From: Clostridiales bacterium
GTDB taxonomy: Bacteria; Bacillota; Clostridia; Lachnospirales; Lachnospiraceae
Assembly: GCA_018369015.1 (NCBI GenBank)
Contig: JAGZDD010000013.1
Location: 1 to 43,453, forward strand
DNA: 43,453 nt
Direction: 5' to 3'
This document shows, in pieces, positions 16,104 to 24,820 of the stretch (position 1 is its first letter; the number at the start of each line of letters is the position of its first letter). The position numbers were made by a program, and so were the translations under genes. The notes under the pieces are model-generated. The model was not told where the DNA came from and did no database searches. It saw nothing but the letters and a program-made list of their open reading frames with translations.

Positions 16104-18107
16104 TTAGATGTTCCTCCTGCGATGGACGCCTATCAAAATAAATATAACAATCTGTATCGCCACGAGCCCGCACACAATAGAAACCCACCATTGAGATGAT
16201 TTTTCTACGTTTTTTTCTTCAATCGCCTCGCCTTCCGGCGGAACAATCTGAGTTGTCACTAAAACCTGCTCGGAATATTCATTCCCTTCTTCATCCTCAT
16301 ATTGCACAAGAACGGTTCCCGTCGTCTGGCCGTAACCATTGCCGGAAGATCCGCCCGTGCTGGCTGTGCTGCTGCCGGAACCGCCGCCCGTACCTTCTGC
16401 GCTGCTGCCGGAACCGCCGTCCGTGCCACCTGCGCTGCTGCCGGAACCGCCGTCCGTGCCTCCTGCGCTGCTGCCGGAACCGCCGCCCGTACCTTCTGCG
16501 CTGCTGCCGCTCAGCTTTCCGACAAGCGTATGCAAAACAATCGAAGCGCTTTCCCCGGCAGCCACATCGCCGCCAAAGGCGGAGCCTGCTGCTGTCACCC
16601 CATCCATCGTCAGGGAGCATATCACATTTTTGACAACGCTTCCCCCGGTATTATAAACGTTGACTGTAATATCCTGGGAGCTGCCCGACTCCACGGAGGC
16701 AGCCATCGACGGCTGGTCTACCTTTAAAGCAAAGGAGGGTGTGATTTTCAGGAAAATATTTTCCGTGGAGGTAAGTGAGGCTGCATCCTTATCTGTAAAT
16801 TCCATGGTAAGGGTCATTTTCTGGCTGTCCGATGTTAATGTATACCCCACCTCTATAGGAAATTCAATAGTGTATGTACCCCCGGCGCTCATACTGTCCA
16901 CGTAAATACTGTTGGTTGCATTTACCGGCAAAAGCTCACCTGTCGCGCTCTCATAAACAATACGAATATCTTTAACTGCGGTCTGGGAGCTGGAATTTTT
17001 TAATGTCACCTTAATATTGACCACATCCCCCGGATGTATTTCCTCAGAATCCACAGTACAGTCAAGAATACGCAGCTTCGCCGGCGCTGTAGGGGATTCC
17101 CCGCCGCTGCTGCCCCCGCCGCCGCTGCCGCCTCCCCATGTCACCGGGCTGTCTGTCACTGGCCCCATGCTCCCGTCGCCAATCTGGCCGTCCGGGTTCT
17201 TGTCATCTGGATTTTCATTTCCAGGCTCTGTTGTATCTGGTTCATTTATATCTGGATCTGTTGTGTCCGGCTCATTTGTGTCTGGTTCGTCATCCCCCGG
17301 CGCGCCGGTATCATTCGTTTCACTTTCTGGCGGAATATCTCCCGTTTCAGATTCACCGGTTTCGTCACTCTCCGTCTCATTGCTTTCATGCCCGCCAGGA
17401 ATGGTTGTTTCCTGCGTCTGACTTGTATCGCTCTCCTTCGTTTCCTCCGTGCCCTCGGTTTCCTCCGGGTCTTTAGAAGCTTTAAACCTTAACTCAATAG
17501 AGCCGTCTGTTTCAAGAGCCTGGCTGCCTCCGGGGCCTGCAATGCTGCCTTTAATATGAACCCTCGCACGAACCGTCAGTGGTATCATCTGGCTTTTAAT
17601 ATCCGGGTGCCATTCAATAAGATACGCCTCTGCCGTCCTATCTGTTCTTGAAACCGTTCTTTTGGCCGTCAGCTCATATCTGAGTGTATTTACATTCACG
17701 GCGGCCTCCTGCGAAAGCTCGAGAGTCACCTGCACCAAATCTCCGGTAACAGCAGAATCCGCAGGCAAATACGTAAAAGGGATATAAACGGTCATTCCTT
17801 TTTCTATAGTGAAAATCCCTTCATTATTCGCAGGAACCGACATCTTGTCATAAAGGTGTTCTCCGTCAATGGAAAAATAAGAATTTTCCCACACAGACGC
17901 TCCAAAAGCCACAGGATAACTATACTCTGAGGGCAATCGTTCAGGTGCTTGAACTGTTGCAGGTGCCTGGACGGCTGCCGCTGCGGCGCTGCCCGCCCCC
18001 CTATTAGGGGCCGCAAAGGCCGGAGCTGTCTGTATGGCACAAGACGCGGCGAATAAAGCCGTAAATACCCACGCCGAAATTTTGTTTTTCTTAAAACGCA
18101 TCTTCAC
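16104..18107 (-). CDS. Large membrane-anchored surface protein with CARDB/COG1361-like domains
   Basis: A 667-residue exported protein of no assigned function. It has a signal peptide (1 to about 32, A-P-A-F-A) and an N-terminal beta-rich domain. A long acidic Glu/Asp/Thr/Pro/Ser linker follows (about 215-330), then two beta-sandwich-like segments. The first contains HPGDVVNIKVTLKNSSS, the second GSSQDITVNVYNTGGSVVKN, the kind of pattern seen in CARDB/COG1361 domains. A Gly/Ser repeat block follows. One C-terminal helix ends in H-R-R-R, so it is a single-pass anchor without an LPxTG sortase motif. GTG at 18107 has GGAGG ten bases upstream; ATG at 18101 is the alternative. It starts 6 bp after the ATPase stop, as last gene of a six-gene operon, and may be the partner or cargo of that ABC system (inference). 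Confidence 0.8.
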   Translation of the reverse strand: MKMRFKKNKISAWVFTALFAASCAIQTAPAFAAPNRGAGSAAAAAVQAPATVQAPERLPSEYSYPVAFGASVWENSYFSIDGEHLYDKMSVPANNEGIFTIEKGMTVYIPFTYLPADSAVTGDLVQVTLELSQEAAVNVNTLRYELTAKRTVSRTDRTAEAYLIEWHPDIKSQMIPLTVRARVHIKGSIAGPGGSQALETDGSIELRFKASKDPEETEGTEETKESDTSQTQETTIPGGHESNETESDETGESETGDIPPESETNDTGAPGDDEPDTNEPDTTDPDINEPDTTEPGNENPDDKNPDGQIGDGSMGPVTDSPVTWGGGSGGGGSSGGESPTAPAKLRILDCTVDSEEIHPGDVVNIKVTLKNSSSQTAVKDIRIVYESATGELLPVNATNSIYVDSMSAGGTYTIEFPIEVGYTLTSDSQKMTLTMEFTDKDAASLTSTENIFLKITPSFALKVDQPSMAASVESGSSQDITVNVYNTGGSVVKNVICSLTMDGVTAAGSAFGGDVAAGESASIVLHTLVGKLSGSSAEGTGGGSGSSAGGTDGGSGSSAGGTDGGSGSSAEGTGGGSGSSTASTGGSSGNGYGQTTGTVLVQYEDEEGNEYSEQVLVTTQIVPPEGEAIEEKNVEKSSQWWVSIVCGLVAIQIVIFILIGVHRRRNI
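16369..16500 (-). repeat. Four in-frame 33 bp tandem repeats
   Basis: Units at 16369-16401, 16402-16434, 16435-16467 and 16468-16500 encode 11-residue Gly/Ser repeats (GSGSSAEGTGG type) in the surface protein. The first and fourth units are identical in DNA. The two middle units differ from each other by one base and from the outer ones by several, giving an A-B-B'-A order. A degenerate piece of another unit flanks each side. Confidence 0.9.
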
Positions 18108-18113
18108 AATCTG

Positions 18114-18791
18114 TCAAACCTCCCTGAGTATGCCTGCATCCATCTCACATACAGTGTCGCAAAGCACTTCAATGTCTTTCATATTATGGCTGGCAAGCAA
18201 AATCGTTTTGCCTCTTTTTTTCAGATCCAGAAGCACCTGGCGGATCTGGGCCACACCATTTTTATCAAGGCCGTTAAACGGCTCATCCAAGATTAAAAAT
18301 TCCGGATCCTCCATAATTGCCTGGGCAATACCAAGGCGCTGACGCATTCCCAGGGAATATTTACTCACCGGCTTTCTAAGCTTTGGAGATAGCCCTACGG
18401 TTTCCAAAACCTCAATAATGTCTTCCTTGTGGATCTTCCCGTTAAGGGAAGCCAGAATCTGAAGGTTTCTAAAACCCGTCATATGGGGCAGAAACCCCGG
18501 GGATTCAATAATAATCCCAGTATTTTCCGGAAAATCTCTCTGTCGCCCGATAACGACTTTATTGACGCTTATTTTTCCCTCGTCAGGGTGCATAAAGCCG
18601 CAAATGCATTTAAAAAGAACCGTCTTGCCGGAACCATTATTTCCAATAATTCCATGAACCATGCCATCGGCAAAATCATGGGAAACCTCTTTAAGCACCT
18701 GCTCCTCTCCAAAAAATTTACTTACATTTTCTATATGCACATAATCTTTCATTATTGTATACTCCATTATTCTATTGTCAGCCTTATCCAT
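18114..18791 (-). CDS. ABC transporter ATP-binding protein
   Basis: An ATPase of about 225 residues with a short N-terminal extension. Walker A is G-N-N-G-S-G-K-T in GIIGNNGSGKTVLFKCICGF, the signature is YSLGMRQRLG, Walker B is FLILDEPFNGLDKNG, and the H-loop is LLASHNMKD. It lacks the C-terminal extension seen in the ATPase at 13452. The start is uncertain: ATG at 18791 follows a GGAGGAGGGCTAAGGG stretch inside the end of the permease gene, while ATG at 18752 has GGAG nine bases upstream and starts directly at the domain (M-K-D-Y-V-H-I-E-N-V). Presumed to drive the two permeases encoded just upstream. Confidence 0.9.
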   Translation of the reverse strand: MDKADNRIMEYTIMKDYVHIENVSKFFGEEQVLKEVSHDFADGMVHGIIGNNGSGKTVLFKCICGFMHPDEGKISVNKVVIGRQRDFPENTGIIIESPGFLPHMTGFRNLQILASLNGKIHKEDIIEVLETVGLSPKLRKPVSKYSLGMRQRLGIAQAIMEDPEFLILDEPFNGLDKNGVAQIRQVLLDLKKRGKTILLASHNMKDIEVLCDTVCEMDAGILREV

Positions 18792-18798
18792 GCTGCCC

Positions 18799-19701
18799 TT
18801 AGCCCTCCTCCGTATTTCCGGCAAAATAAAAGGAGTAATATTTCATCCTCCAAAGGACAATGACCGCCATGATTACAATAAGACCTGTAAAAATGCCGTA
18901 AGTCGCGGCCAGCGTCGGCAGCCGGTCATAGCCAAAATCATGGGAGGGAAATGTTGCCTGCCTTAAAGGAGACAGCCACCCGCACCAAATACTCGCCCGG
19001 TAAGTAACCTCCGTACTCAGCCGGAATATAGAGGCCAGGCCGTCAGCATTGAGCAAAAAGCCATACAAGTGAAAAATAAACGCCGCCGCAATGCCTGCCG
19101 CCTGGTTTTTAAGCAATGTCACAAGATACATGACAAATACGGCGACAAGAATATAAAGAAGCATAAGTATAAATATATTCACCATACATTCGATGGGGCG
19201 GACCATTTCAAAGGTTTTAAGCTGCGCCGGAATAAAATAGGTTTCCGAAAGCCCCGAATAGGCCAGCTTAGCCGCTGTCGGACTCCACATATTCCCAATA
19301 AATGCATTTCTGAAGCAAAAAAGAATGGTCATTAATAAAATGTAGACCGTATAAAGCAGACTGGCTGTAATAAGGTAAAGCATTTGCCCGAGTACCCATG
19401 TCCGCACACGGATACGGATTAAATAATAGGGTACGCTGCCGTCAAGAAACGGCATGTCTGCAAAAAGTAAAATAACCGCCAGCGCCACTAAAAGAATGGA
19501 CGTTCCATCGCCAAATACCCATATAAAGGGTTCAAAAATCTGTAGGGTCAAATCATACTCCGCCGAAAAATCGACCACATTTTCCGTCAGCAGAAAGGCA
19601 ATGACCGCTCCCAGGACAAAGGATAGCACGATCCTCCAATTTTTCCTCCACCGGGAGTAATGATAAATACAAACCTTAAATATCTGATAAATATTTTTCA
19701 C
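18799..19701 (-). CDS. ABC-2-like permease, second of pair
   Basis: A 300-residue membrane protein with about six hydrophobic segments, including RIVLSFVLGAVIAFLL, TSILLVALAVILLFADM, LGQMLYLITASLLYTVYILL, FILMLLYILVAVFVMYLV and a last helix near the C-terminus (GLIVIMAVIVLW). Start GTG at 19701 overlaps the stop of the preceding permease (GTGA), so the two are translationally coupled. A much longer open frame reaching 20058 is only a shadow of the upstream gene. No family could be named beyond ABC-2-like permease. The partner ATPase follows on the same strand. Confidence 0.8.
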   Translation of the reverse strand: MKNIYQIFKVCIYHYSRWRKNWRIVLSFVLGAVIAFLLTENVVDFSAEYDLTLQIFEPFIWVFGDGTSILLVALAVILLFADMPFLDGSVPYYLIRIRVRTWVLGQMLYLITASLLYTVYILLMTILFCFRNAFIGNMWSPTAAKLAYSGLSETYFIPAQLKTFEMVRPIECMVNIFILMLLYILVAVFVMYLVTLLKNQAAGIAAAFIFHLYGFLLNADGLASIFRLSTEVTYRASIWCGWLSPLRQATFPSHDFGYDRLPTLAATYGIFTGLIVIMAVIVLWRMKYYSFYFAGNTEEG

Positions 19702-20534
19702 GACGCTCCGCCTTTCATTGATAGTGACTTTTCGCTCCGCGCTGCATGTCTTCTTCCCGGTCCGGTTTTTGTCAGTATAACCTGCCCGTAAATCAGCGCC
19801 ATAAGCACGCACAGTTCGCTGACAAAACCGGCGCATCCCATATAGCCGCCCTCCCAATACTTTTCCTGCTGTAACCACTCTCTTGGATTTAATGTATAAA
19901 TGCCCGTCAAATAGCGGCTTGTAATAATAATCAGCAAATAGCTGACCATAAACCCTCCGCCAAAGGCCATGTACCTGTTTCCAAACACAAGCCCAAGGGT
20001 TGAGGCCAGCATTGAAAAAAATGCGCCTGCCAGAAAAACGACAAGGGCCTGCGCCCATGCCTGAGGCCAGCTGCTGACGCTTTCACTGGCTGCCGCTTGT
20101 GAAAGAGGCCGGTAGATCATTCCCATAATTCCGGCGGCCGCCATATATCCTGCAAAAACGCTTCCGCCTCCGCCCAAAATGGAGAGAAGAATTTTCCCTG
20201 TCATATATTCCCGGCGGCCGCACCGCCCAAGATATGCTTTTAAAAAGCCGCTGCGTATGTCCGTCAATACGGAAATCCCCGCAGGAAATGCAGCGAGCAG
20301 CGGCAGGCAGAATATAAACGCCTCCGATTTACAGCCAGTGTCCAGCACAATCAAATAATATTCCCAAGCCAATCCATCCTCAAGCATTTTGCTTTCCGGG
20401 AACCATAGATCAGTGCTTCCCAAAAATAATACGGCCACTGTAGCAATAATGCTCAGCAAAAAAGGCGCGCCAATAATCCCCCGCTCTAATTCTGTCAAAA
20501 TTGCCCTGATCCAGTGTTTTACTGTATTCCTCAT
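19698..20534 (-). CDS. ABC-2-like permease, first of pair
   Basis: A 278-residue membrane protein with about six hydrophobic segments, the first at about 21-40 (GAPFLLSIIATVAVLFLG). Pattern resembles ABC-2 permeases: two helices separated by an exposed loop containing L-T-D-I-R-S-G-F-L, then a long hydrophobic core and a basic C-terminal tail. The L-x-x-D-x-x-x-G motif is common in this permease type. ATG at 20534 has a GGGAG/AGAGG stretch upstream. Its stop overlaps the start of the next permease by 4 bp. Confidence 0.8.
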   Translation of the reverse strand: MRNTVKHWIRAILTELERGIIGAPFLLSIIATVAVLFLGSTDLWFPESKMLEDGLAWEYYLIVLDTGCKSEAFIFCLPLLAAFPAGISVLTDIRSGFLKAYLGRCGRREYMTGKILLSILGGGGSVFAGYMAAAGIMGMIYRPLSQAAASESVSSWPQAWAQALVVFLAGAFFSMLASTLGLVFGNRYMAFGGGFMVSYLLIIITSRYLTGIYTLNPREWLQQEKYWEGGYMGCAGFVSELCVLMALIYGQVILTKTGPGRRHAARSEKSLSMKGGAS

Positions 20535-20603
20535 CCTCTATACGTCTCCCGCTGTTACTGTTTACAGACGCCGTTATGGTTCATGGCACCCCTTGAACCA
20601 GGC

Positions 20604-20627
20604 GGCCGTCCGGATACCAGGACGGCC
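20604..20627 (-). promoter_or_regulatory. Intercistronic hairpin between lipoprotein and permease genes
   Basis: Arms GGCCGTCC (20604-20611) and GGACGGCC (20620-20627) form a perfect 8 bp GC-rich stem with an 8 base loop. It lies in the 107 bp gap between the lipoprotein gene ending at 20642 and the permease starting at 20534. No T-run follows, so it looks like an mRNA-stability or attenuation element rather than a terminator. GTTACTGTTTACAG at 20553-20566 in the same gap equals one arm of the repeat at 11436. Confidence 0.5.
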
Positions 20628-20641
20628 ATACGGCTATAGAC

Positions 20642-22150
20642 TCAATATCCTGTAGATCTGCTGATAATGCTTCCATCCATGGCATTAATCGTCAGCAAAG
20701 AATTTCTGTGGGCGGATTCATACACCCTGTCATGGTCACTCACAAAAATATAGCCGTAAACATCCCAGACCGGAATCAGCGTATAATTTTGTTCATCGCC
20801 TTCATTCTGAATACGCATCATGCCGAAGGATATTCTGGAAATTTCCAGAGGACTTCCATTCTCATAGCCATCGCTGTTATAGCTTTCATAAGCTGTGGCA
20901 AGCTGGTTATCCATAATTTCTTTCACATCGTCAAAGCTTTTAAGCGTCACGCTTTCGGAAAGGATTTCGCCCATTTTCATCGGATTGTTCCATCTAAAAT
21001 AAACCACGCCGTCATCGGTTACTTTTAATGTCAGTTCTTCATAATCATACGTAACCCGCCCTTCATTGGCAGAATCAACGCTCCCGTCCTCTGACATGTA
21101 CCATATATGATTATCCGTTTTCGTCTGTGCAATATCCCCGACGCCGTGGCTTAAATCGATTTCGTAGCCTTCCGCCTGCGAAACCTCCGATGTCTGGGGG
21201 TTATACCAGGCAATCGGTTCAACGCTGCGAACCATGAGAGAATCCGTGGAAATGCCATAATCCTCAAGAAATTCCATACACATCTGTACTGCTTCATCCT
21301 CGGTATACTGGCATATATTTGATGCAAAAGCCTGGCGGTACTGCTCCATTTCAGACTCTGAAACCAGCATTGCCGCAAAGGTTGCGATGGTCGTCAGATA
21401 TTCTTCCTCAGGATGATCCGACTTTGAAAGCTGTATTGAATAGGTCGATGCGTCCTTCACCGCATAAACCGAATACCGCATTTCTTCATCCCAGTTTTCT
21501 CCGCTGATAGAATCATAGCCCATTCCAGACACCTCTTTTTGCCACTCCATGGTAATAGGAACCTTGGTCAGCTCCGACTCCGAAGGAACGCTGTCCATAG
21601 ATTGCTGGCGGAATTTAATAACTTCCTCCAGTTCGGCAATCTGGCCTTGCGCATCCGGGCTGTCCGAGGCTTTCAGCTCATTAATCATCTCCTGCTTTTC
21701 CTTAATATCTTCCATGAGCCTCTCTTTTGTTATAGGCAGCGGTTCATATAACGTCCGTCCGCCTGTATATTTTTCAATCATTGCCTTAAGTTCATCATCA
21801 CTCAGATCTGCCCGGATGACCGTCGCCGCTCCGGCTTTGTCGGTATCCGGCATCTCTATGGGTACATCCGTTCCCGTAATTTTTCCGCCATTGGCAATGC
21901 TTATATCAAAATTTGCCGTATCAGGAACGCCAAGCTGCTCCTTAAGCGAAGTACCCCCGGCGCTGCTCTGGCTTTCTGCCGTATATTCGTCAACAACATC
22001 ATTAATGTTCTCCTTTTGGACAATAACCTCCTGCTTTGGCGTCGGCTGGCAGCCCGCAAGGAGCGCTAAGGCTCCAATCCCTAATGCGGCTGTTGTATAA
22101 AATTTTGATATGCCTGTTGTTTTTCCATTTCTTTTCTTATTAAATAACAT
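20642..22150 (-). CDS. DUF6034-like lipoprotein B
   Basis: A 502-residue predicted lipoprotein: signal peptide and lipobox L-L-A-G-C with Cys34, followed by QPTPKQEVIVQKEN. A coiled-coil-like segment lies at about 140-190. The C-terminus carries TLIPVWDVYG and SLLTINAMDGSII, similar in style to YcdB/PepSY-type endings. It is a paralogue of the next gene upstream: both start after the lipid Cys with QPTP and share VPIxM/VPMT, P-V-W-D-V and MTINAMDGS. I think this is the DUF6034 group of clostridial lipoproteins, but that label comes from memory of the pattern. ATG at 22150. Function unknown. Confidence 0.78.
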   Translation of the reverse strand: MLFNKKRNGKTTGISKFYTTAALGIGALALLAGCQPTPKQEVIVQKENINDVVDEYTAESQSSAGGTSLKEQLGVPDTANFDISIANGGKITGTDVPIEMPDTDKAGAATVIRADLSDDELKAMIEKYTGGRTLYEPLPITKERLMEDIKEKQEMINELKASDSPDAQGQIAELEEVIKFRQQSMDSVPSESELTKVPITMEWQKEVSGMGYDSISGENWDEEMRYSVYAVKDASTYSIQLSKSDHPEEEYLTTIATFAAMLVSESEMEQYRQAFASNICQYTEDEAVQMCMEFLEDYGISTDSLMVRSVEPIAWYNPQTSEVSQAEGYEIDLSHGVGDIAQTKTDNHIWYMSEDGSVDSANEGRVTYDYEELTLKVTDDGVVYFRWNNPMKMGEILSESVTLKSFDDVKEIMDNQLATAYESYNSDGYENGSPLEISRISFGMMRIQNEGDEQNYTLIPVWDVYGYIFVSDHDRVYESAHRNSLLTINAMDGSIISRSTGY

Positions 22151-22252
22151 TTTTATACCTCCAGTGAAATACCATTTTTTAACCCTTGTTAAACAGCATT
22201 TTTACCTCAGGCCCAAACAGATATATGAAAGCCGGTCAATATCCGAAATCCG

Positions 22253-23836
22253 TCAATATCCCACAGTCCTGTCAATAACGCTTCCGTCCATAGCGTTTAT
22301 TGTCATCATAGACATGGTATCTATCTGACCATTTAACGTATTTTTTTCAAACACATCCCATACAGGAATCAGCGTATAATTGTCTTCATCATCTTTATTT
22401 TGAATCCGCATTAGACCCAGGGTTATTTTCCCAATTTCCACATTTTCTCCGGCCATATACGCCTCGGGCCCAAGAAATTTTTCATAGGAATAGCCGATCT
22501 GCCGGTGAATAACCTCTAAAATGTCGCCAAAGGGCTTAAGGCGTACCCAGTCGGCAAGTATTTCGCCCAAAACCATAGGATTTTTCCATTCCAGGGCCAC
22601 AACGCCGTCATCACTGATTTCTAATTCCAGCCTTTCATAATCATACGGAAGCTTCCCGGCAGTTTTTTCCGTTCCGCCCTGTCCTTCGGAAATATAAACT
22701 ATAGAATTTTGCGTCCATGTCTGAGGCACACTTCCAATCCCCCGGCTCAAAACGACCTTGTAGCCTTTAACTCCTGCGGCAATTTCCCCGGTATCTCTTT
22801 GATACTCCACCATTGGCGCAACATCTGCGGCAAGCAGCCCTTTTGTGTCCGCCCCCGCCTTCTCCAAAAAATCTAACGCGGCGTTTACTGCCTCCTGCGC
22901 AGTATACTTACATTTGTTCTCAGAAAAATAACTGTGTATTTTTGCTTCGTAATCTTCCAAGGACTGACCAGGCTCCATACTGATGTCGGCAGCCTCAATT
23001 AAATCCATATTTCCCTCAGGAAAACAGTAAAGAGATAATATACTCGCACCCTCATACTGGCTCGCGGTAAAATAATAAGCGGTACTGCCTTCCTTATTTT
23101 CGCCCGACATTTCAAGCATATCAGGCATAAGCTCATTCTCCTGCCACTGGAAACTTACCGGAGTGTCCTCAATATCCTTGGCGCTTACAGCCGTTTCCAT
23201 CTGCTCCTGATAATACCTGATCTGCCCTTCAATGCCGGCAATATATTCCGGATCTCCTCCCGAAGCCTTTTGTTCATTCATCTCCCTCTGGTATCTTTCA
23301 ATCCCCTGAAGATAATCCTCCTTTGTCATCGGTACGATTTCATAAGCCGTCATTCCTCTGAAATACTGTTCTACAATGGCTTTAACCTGTACCTCGCTAA
23401 AATCGTTCCGTGAAATAATTGCCGAACCAATGCGGTCGGTTTCCGGTATTTCCACAGAAACATTGTTTGCTGTAAATTTTATATGGCCCTGCTCCGGTTC
23501 TGCCACAAAATTGACAGTTTCAGGCGCGCCAAGCTGCTGCCTGAGCAAAACGCCCTCAGTGTACCCACTGTCGGCTCCATCCATCTTATAATCGCCAATG
23601 ACATCCTGCATATTTTCCTTCTGGGAAATAATCTCGCTCTCCGGCGTAGGCTGGCAGCCGGAGAATATCCCGGCGGCTGTCAGCGTTACTCCTACAATAG
23701 CCGCCCCAATACACATCCGGCTGCGCACATGACATCCGGCGCTGTGTGGATAATATTGCGCTCGCCCATGAGATGTCATTTGTCTGTAATCTTCCGTCTG
23801 TCCACAATGTTTCTCTCGTCTGCATCTGTTCAGCAT
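22253..23836 (-). CDS. DUF6034-like lipoprotein A
   Basis: A 527-residue predicted lipoprotein and first gene of the six-gene unit. The lipobox is G-I-F-S-G-C followed by QPTPESEIISQKEN. The body parallels the protein at 20642-22150 throughout, ending TLIPVWDVFE...MMTINAMDGSVIDRTVGY. ATG at 23836 has GGGGGAGG five bases upstream, which gives an odd 40-residue basic, Cys-containing stretch before the hydrophobic part of the signal. An internal ATG at 23779 would shorten it to about 20 but has a poor ribosome site. A small hairpin (CAGTTTT/AAAACTG, 23854-23873) sits just upstream of the ribosome site. Confidence 0.75.
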   Translation of the reverse strand: MLNRCRREKHCGQTEDYRQMTSHGRAQYYPHSAGCHVRSRMCIGAAIVGVTLTAAGIFSGCQPTPESEIISQKENMQDVIGDYKMDGADSGYTEGVLLRQQLGAPETVNFVAEPEQGHIKFTANNVSVEIPETDRIGSAIISRNDFSEVQVKAIVEQYFRGMTAYEIVPMTKEDYLQGIERYQREMNEQKASGGDPEYIAGIEGQIRYYQEQMETAVSAKDIEDTPVSFQWQENELMPDMLEMSGENKEGSTAYYFTASQYEGASILSLYCFPEGNMDLIEAADISMEPGQSLEDYEAKIHSYFSENKCKYTAQEAVNAALDFLEKAGADTKGLLAADVAPMVEYQRDTGEIAAGVKGYKVVLSRGIGSVPQTWTQNSIVYISEGQGGTEKTAGKLPYDYERLELEISDDGVVALEWKNPMVLGEILADWVRLKPFGDILEVIHRQIGYSYEKFLGPEAYMAGENVEIGKITLGLMRIQNKDDEDNYTLIPVWDVFEKNTLNGQIDTMSMMTINAMDGSVIDRTVGY

Positions 23837-24011
23837 CAAATCCTCCCCCGCAGCAGTTTTCCCTGGAAAAACTGCCGTCCTATGTTCTGCGCAGCAGTTT
23901 ACTAAAAACCTAGCCGGCAGCAACTGCTGTGCTTCATATTGTAAAAGAATCACGTTTCCCGAATGTATCAGAATTGTTTCTAAGATGTTTCCAAAATAAG
24001 ATTGCTGTCCG

Positions 24012-24074
24012 CAGATGGCGGAGTGCCGGCGGTACGGTGTCGTCTGGCTTTTATTCGTGGTGGTGCCGCATGGC
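24012..24074 (+). repeat. Dispersed two-hairpin repeat, copy B (3' part eroded)
   Basis: Matches copy A in order and linker. The first hairpin pairs CAGATGGC (24012-24019) with GTCGTCTG, keeping pairing through G-T wobbles where the sequence differs from copy A. The inner stem GTGCC/GGTAC also keeps pairing with one wobble. The second hairpin is degenerate (GTGGTGGTGCCGCATGGCCGC). It lies between divergent lipoprotein genes; the rest of 23875-24131 shows nothing assignable. Confidence 0.65.
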
Positions 24075-24131
24075 CGCTATCCAAAATATTCAACAATAAT
24101 TTTTATCTCTTTTTTATTTTTATCGTCACAT

Positions 24132-24160
24132 TTGATATATTTTTTATTTTATGTTAGAAT
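24132..24160 (+). promoter_or_regulatory. Promoter of the small lipoprotein gene
   Basis: TTGATA (24132-24137) and TAGAAT (24155-24160) are exactly 17 bp apart, in an AT-rich stretch about 60 bp before the start codon. Confidence 0.7.
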
Positions 24161-24222
24161 TAATTCAGCTAAATATCTAATTTATAACATAAAATTAAAT
24201 TTTTAGAGAGGGGAGGAAACAC

Positions 24223-24750
24223 ATGAAAGGATATTTTTTTCTTGGCATGTTATGTTTAGGATGTTCCATGTTCATTGCCTGTAATAAACCGTCGGAGCAG
24301 CCAGCAACAGAAAGCTTCTATGAAAGCCAAAGTCAGAGTTTGGCCGATTCTGAATCCGTACCCAGTTCCGTCGGCTCACAGTCTGATGTTGTCTACAACG
24401 AAATCTCTATCGAAATGACCGAACATGACGGCGCATATTCTGTAGAAAATATTGATATTCCCGGACAGACAGTTTGTTATCTCTATCACGATGATGACTC
24501 TGGCTGGGGTTCAACATCGGCTGACGAAGTAAGCTTTAATTACACACTCCAGCATGGCACAAATCCAGAGGAAATAGGAATTGAAATTAGCTTTGGAGGA
24601 AAAGAGGAAGAACTTCCCTATACACAGATTGATAAGACTAGCGGCTTTCTCTCTTTTATAGGAGAAACAGATACCCAACGGTATGTTTATATAAAAAATA
24701 CAACAGACACATCGGCGACAATTGCTGTGTGTGAATTAACAGAAAAATAA
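24223..24750 (+). CDS. Small lipoprotein of unknown function
   Basis: A 175-residue predicted lipoprotein with signal peptide MKGYFFLGMLCLGCSMFIAC (Cys20 lipidated), a Ser/Glu/Gln-rich linker to about residue 60, and a globular beta-rich part. No family recognised. It has its own promoter (24132-24160), a GGGGAGG ribosome site and a strong terminator (24768-24799), so it is monocistronic. Confidence 0.8.
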   Translation: MKGYFFLGMLCLGCSMFIACNKPSEQPATESFYESQSQSLADSESVPSSVGSQSDVVYNEISIEMTEHDGAYSVENIDIPGQTVCYLYHDDDSGWGSTSADEVSFNYTLQHGTNPEEIGIEISFGGKEEELPYTQIDKTSGFLSFIGETDTQRYVYIKNTTDTSATIAVCELTEK

Positions 24751-24767
24751 TCAATGAATAAATTTTT

Positions 24768-24799
24768 ACGCCAGGAAAGTGATTTTCCTGGCGTATTTT
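24768..24799 (+). terminator. Rho-independent terminator of the small lipoprotein gene
   Basis: Arms ACGCCAGGAAA (24768-24778) and TTTCCTGGCGT (24784-24794) form a perfect 11 bp stem with a 5 base loop. A TTTTT run follows on the plus strand. It begins 17 bp after the stop codon. Confidence 0.9.
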
Positions 24800-24820
24800 T
24801 CAGCGAATCTTTTATTTTTC

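Noticed and set aside
16196..17492. Several open frames of 80-150 codons on the plus strand rich in Pro/Arg/Ala
   Set aside because: They are antisense shadows of the Gly/Ser/Thr-rich repeats and linker of the surface protein and have no ribosome sites.
19702..20058. N-terminal extension of the second permease by 119 codons
   Set aside because: It overlaps the coding sequence of the first permease; GTG at 19701 has a coupled GTGA start.
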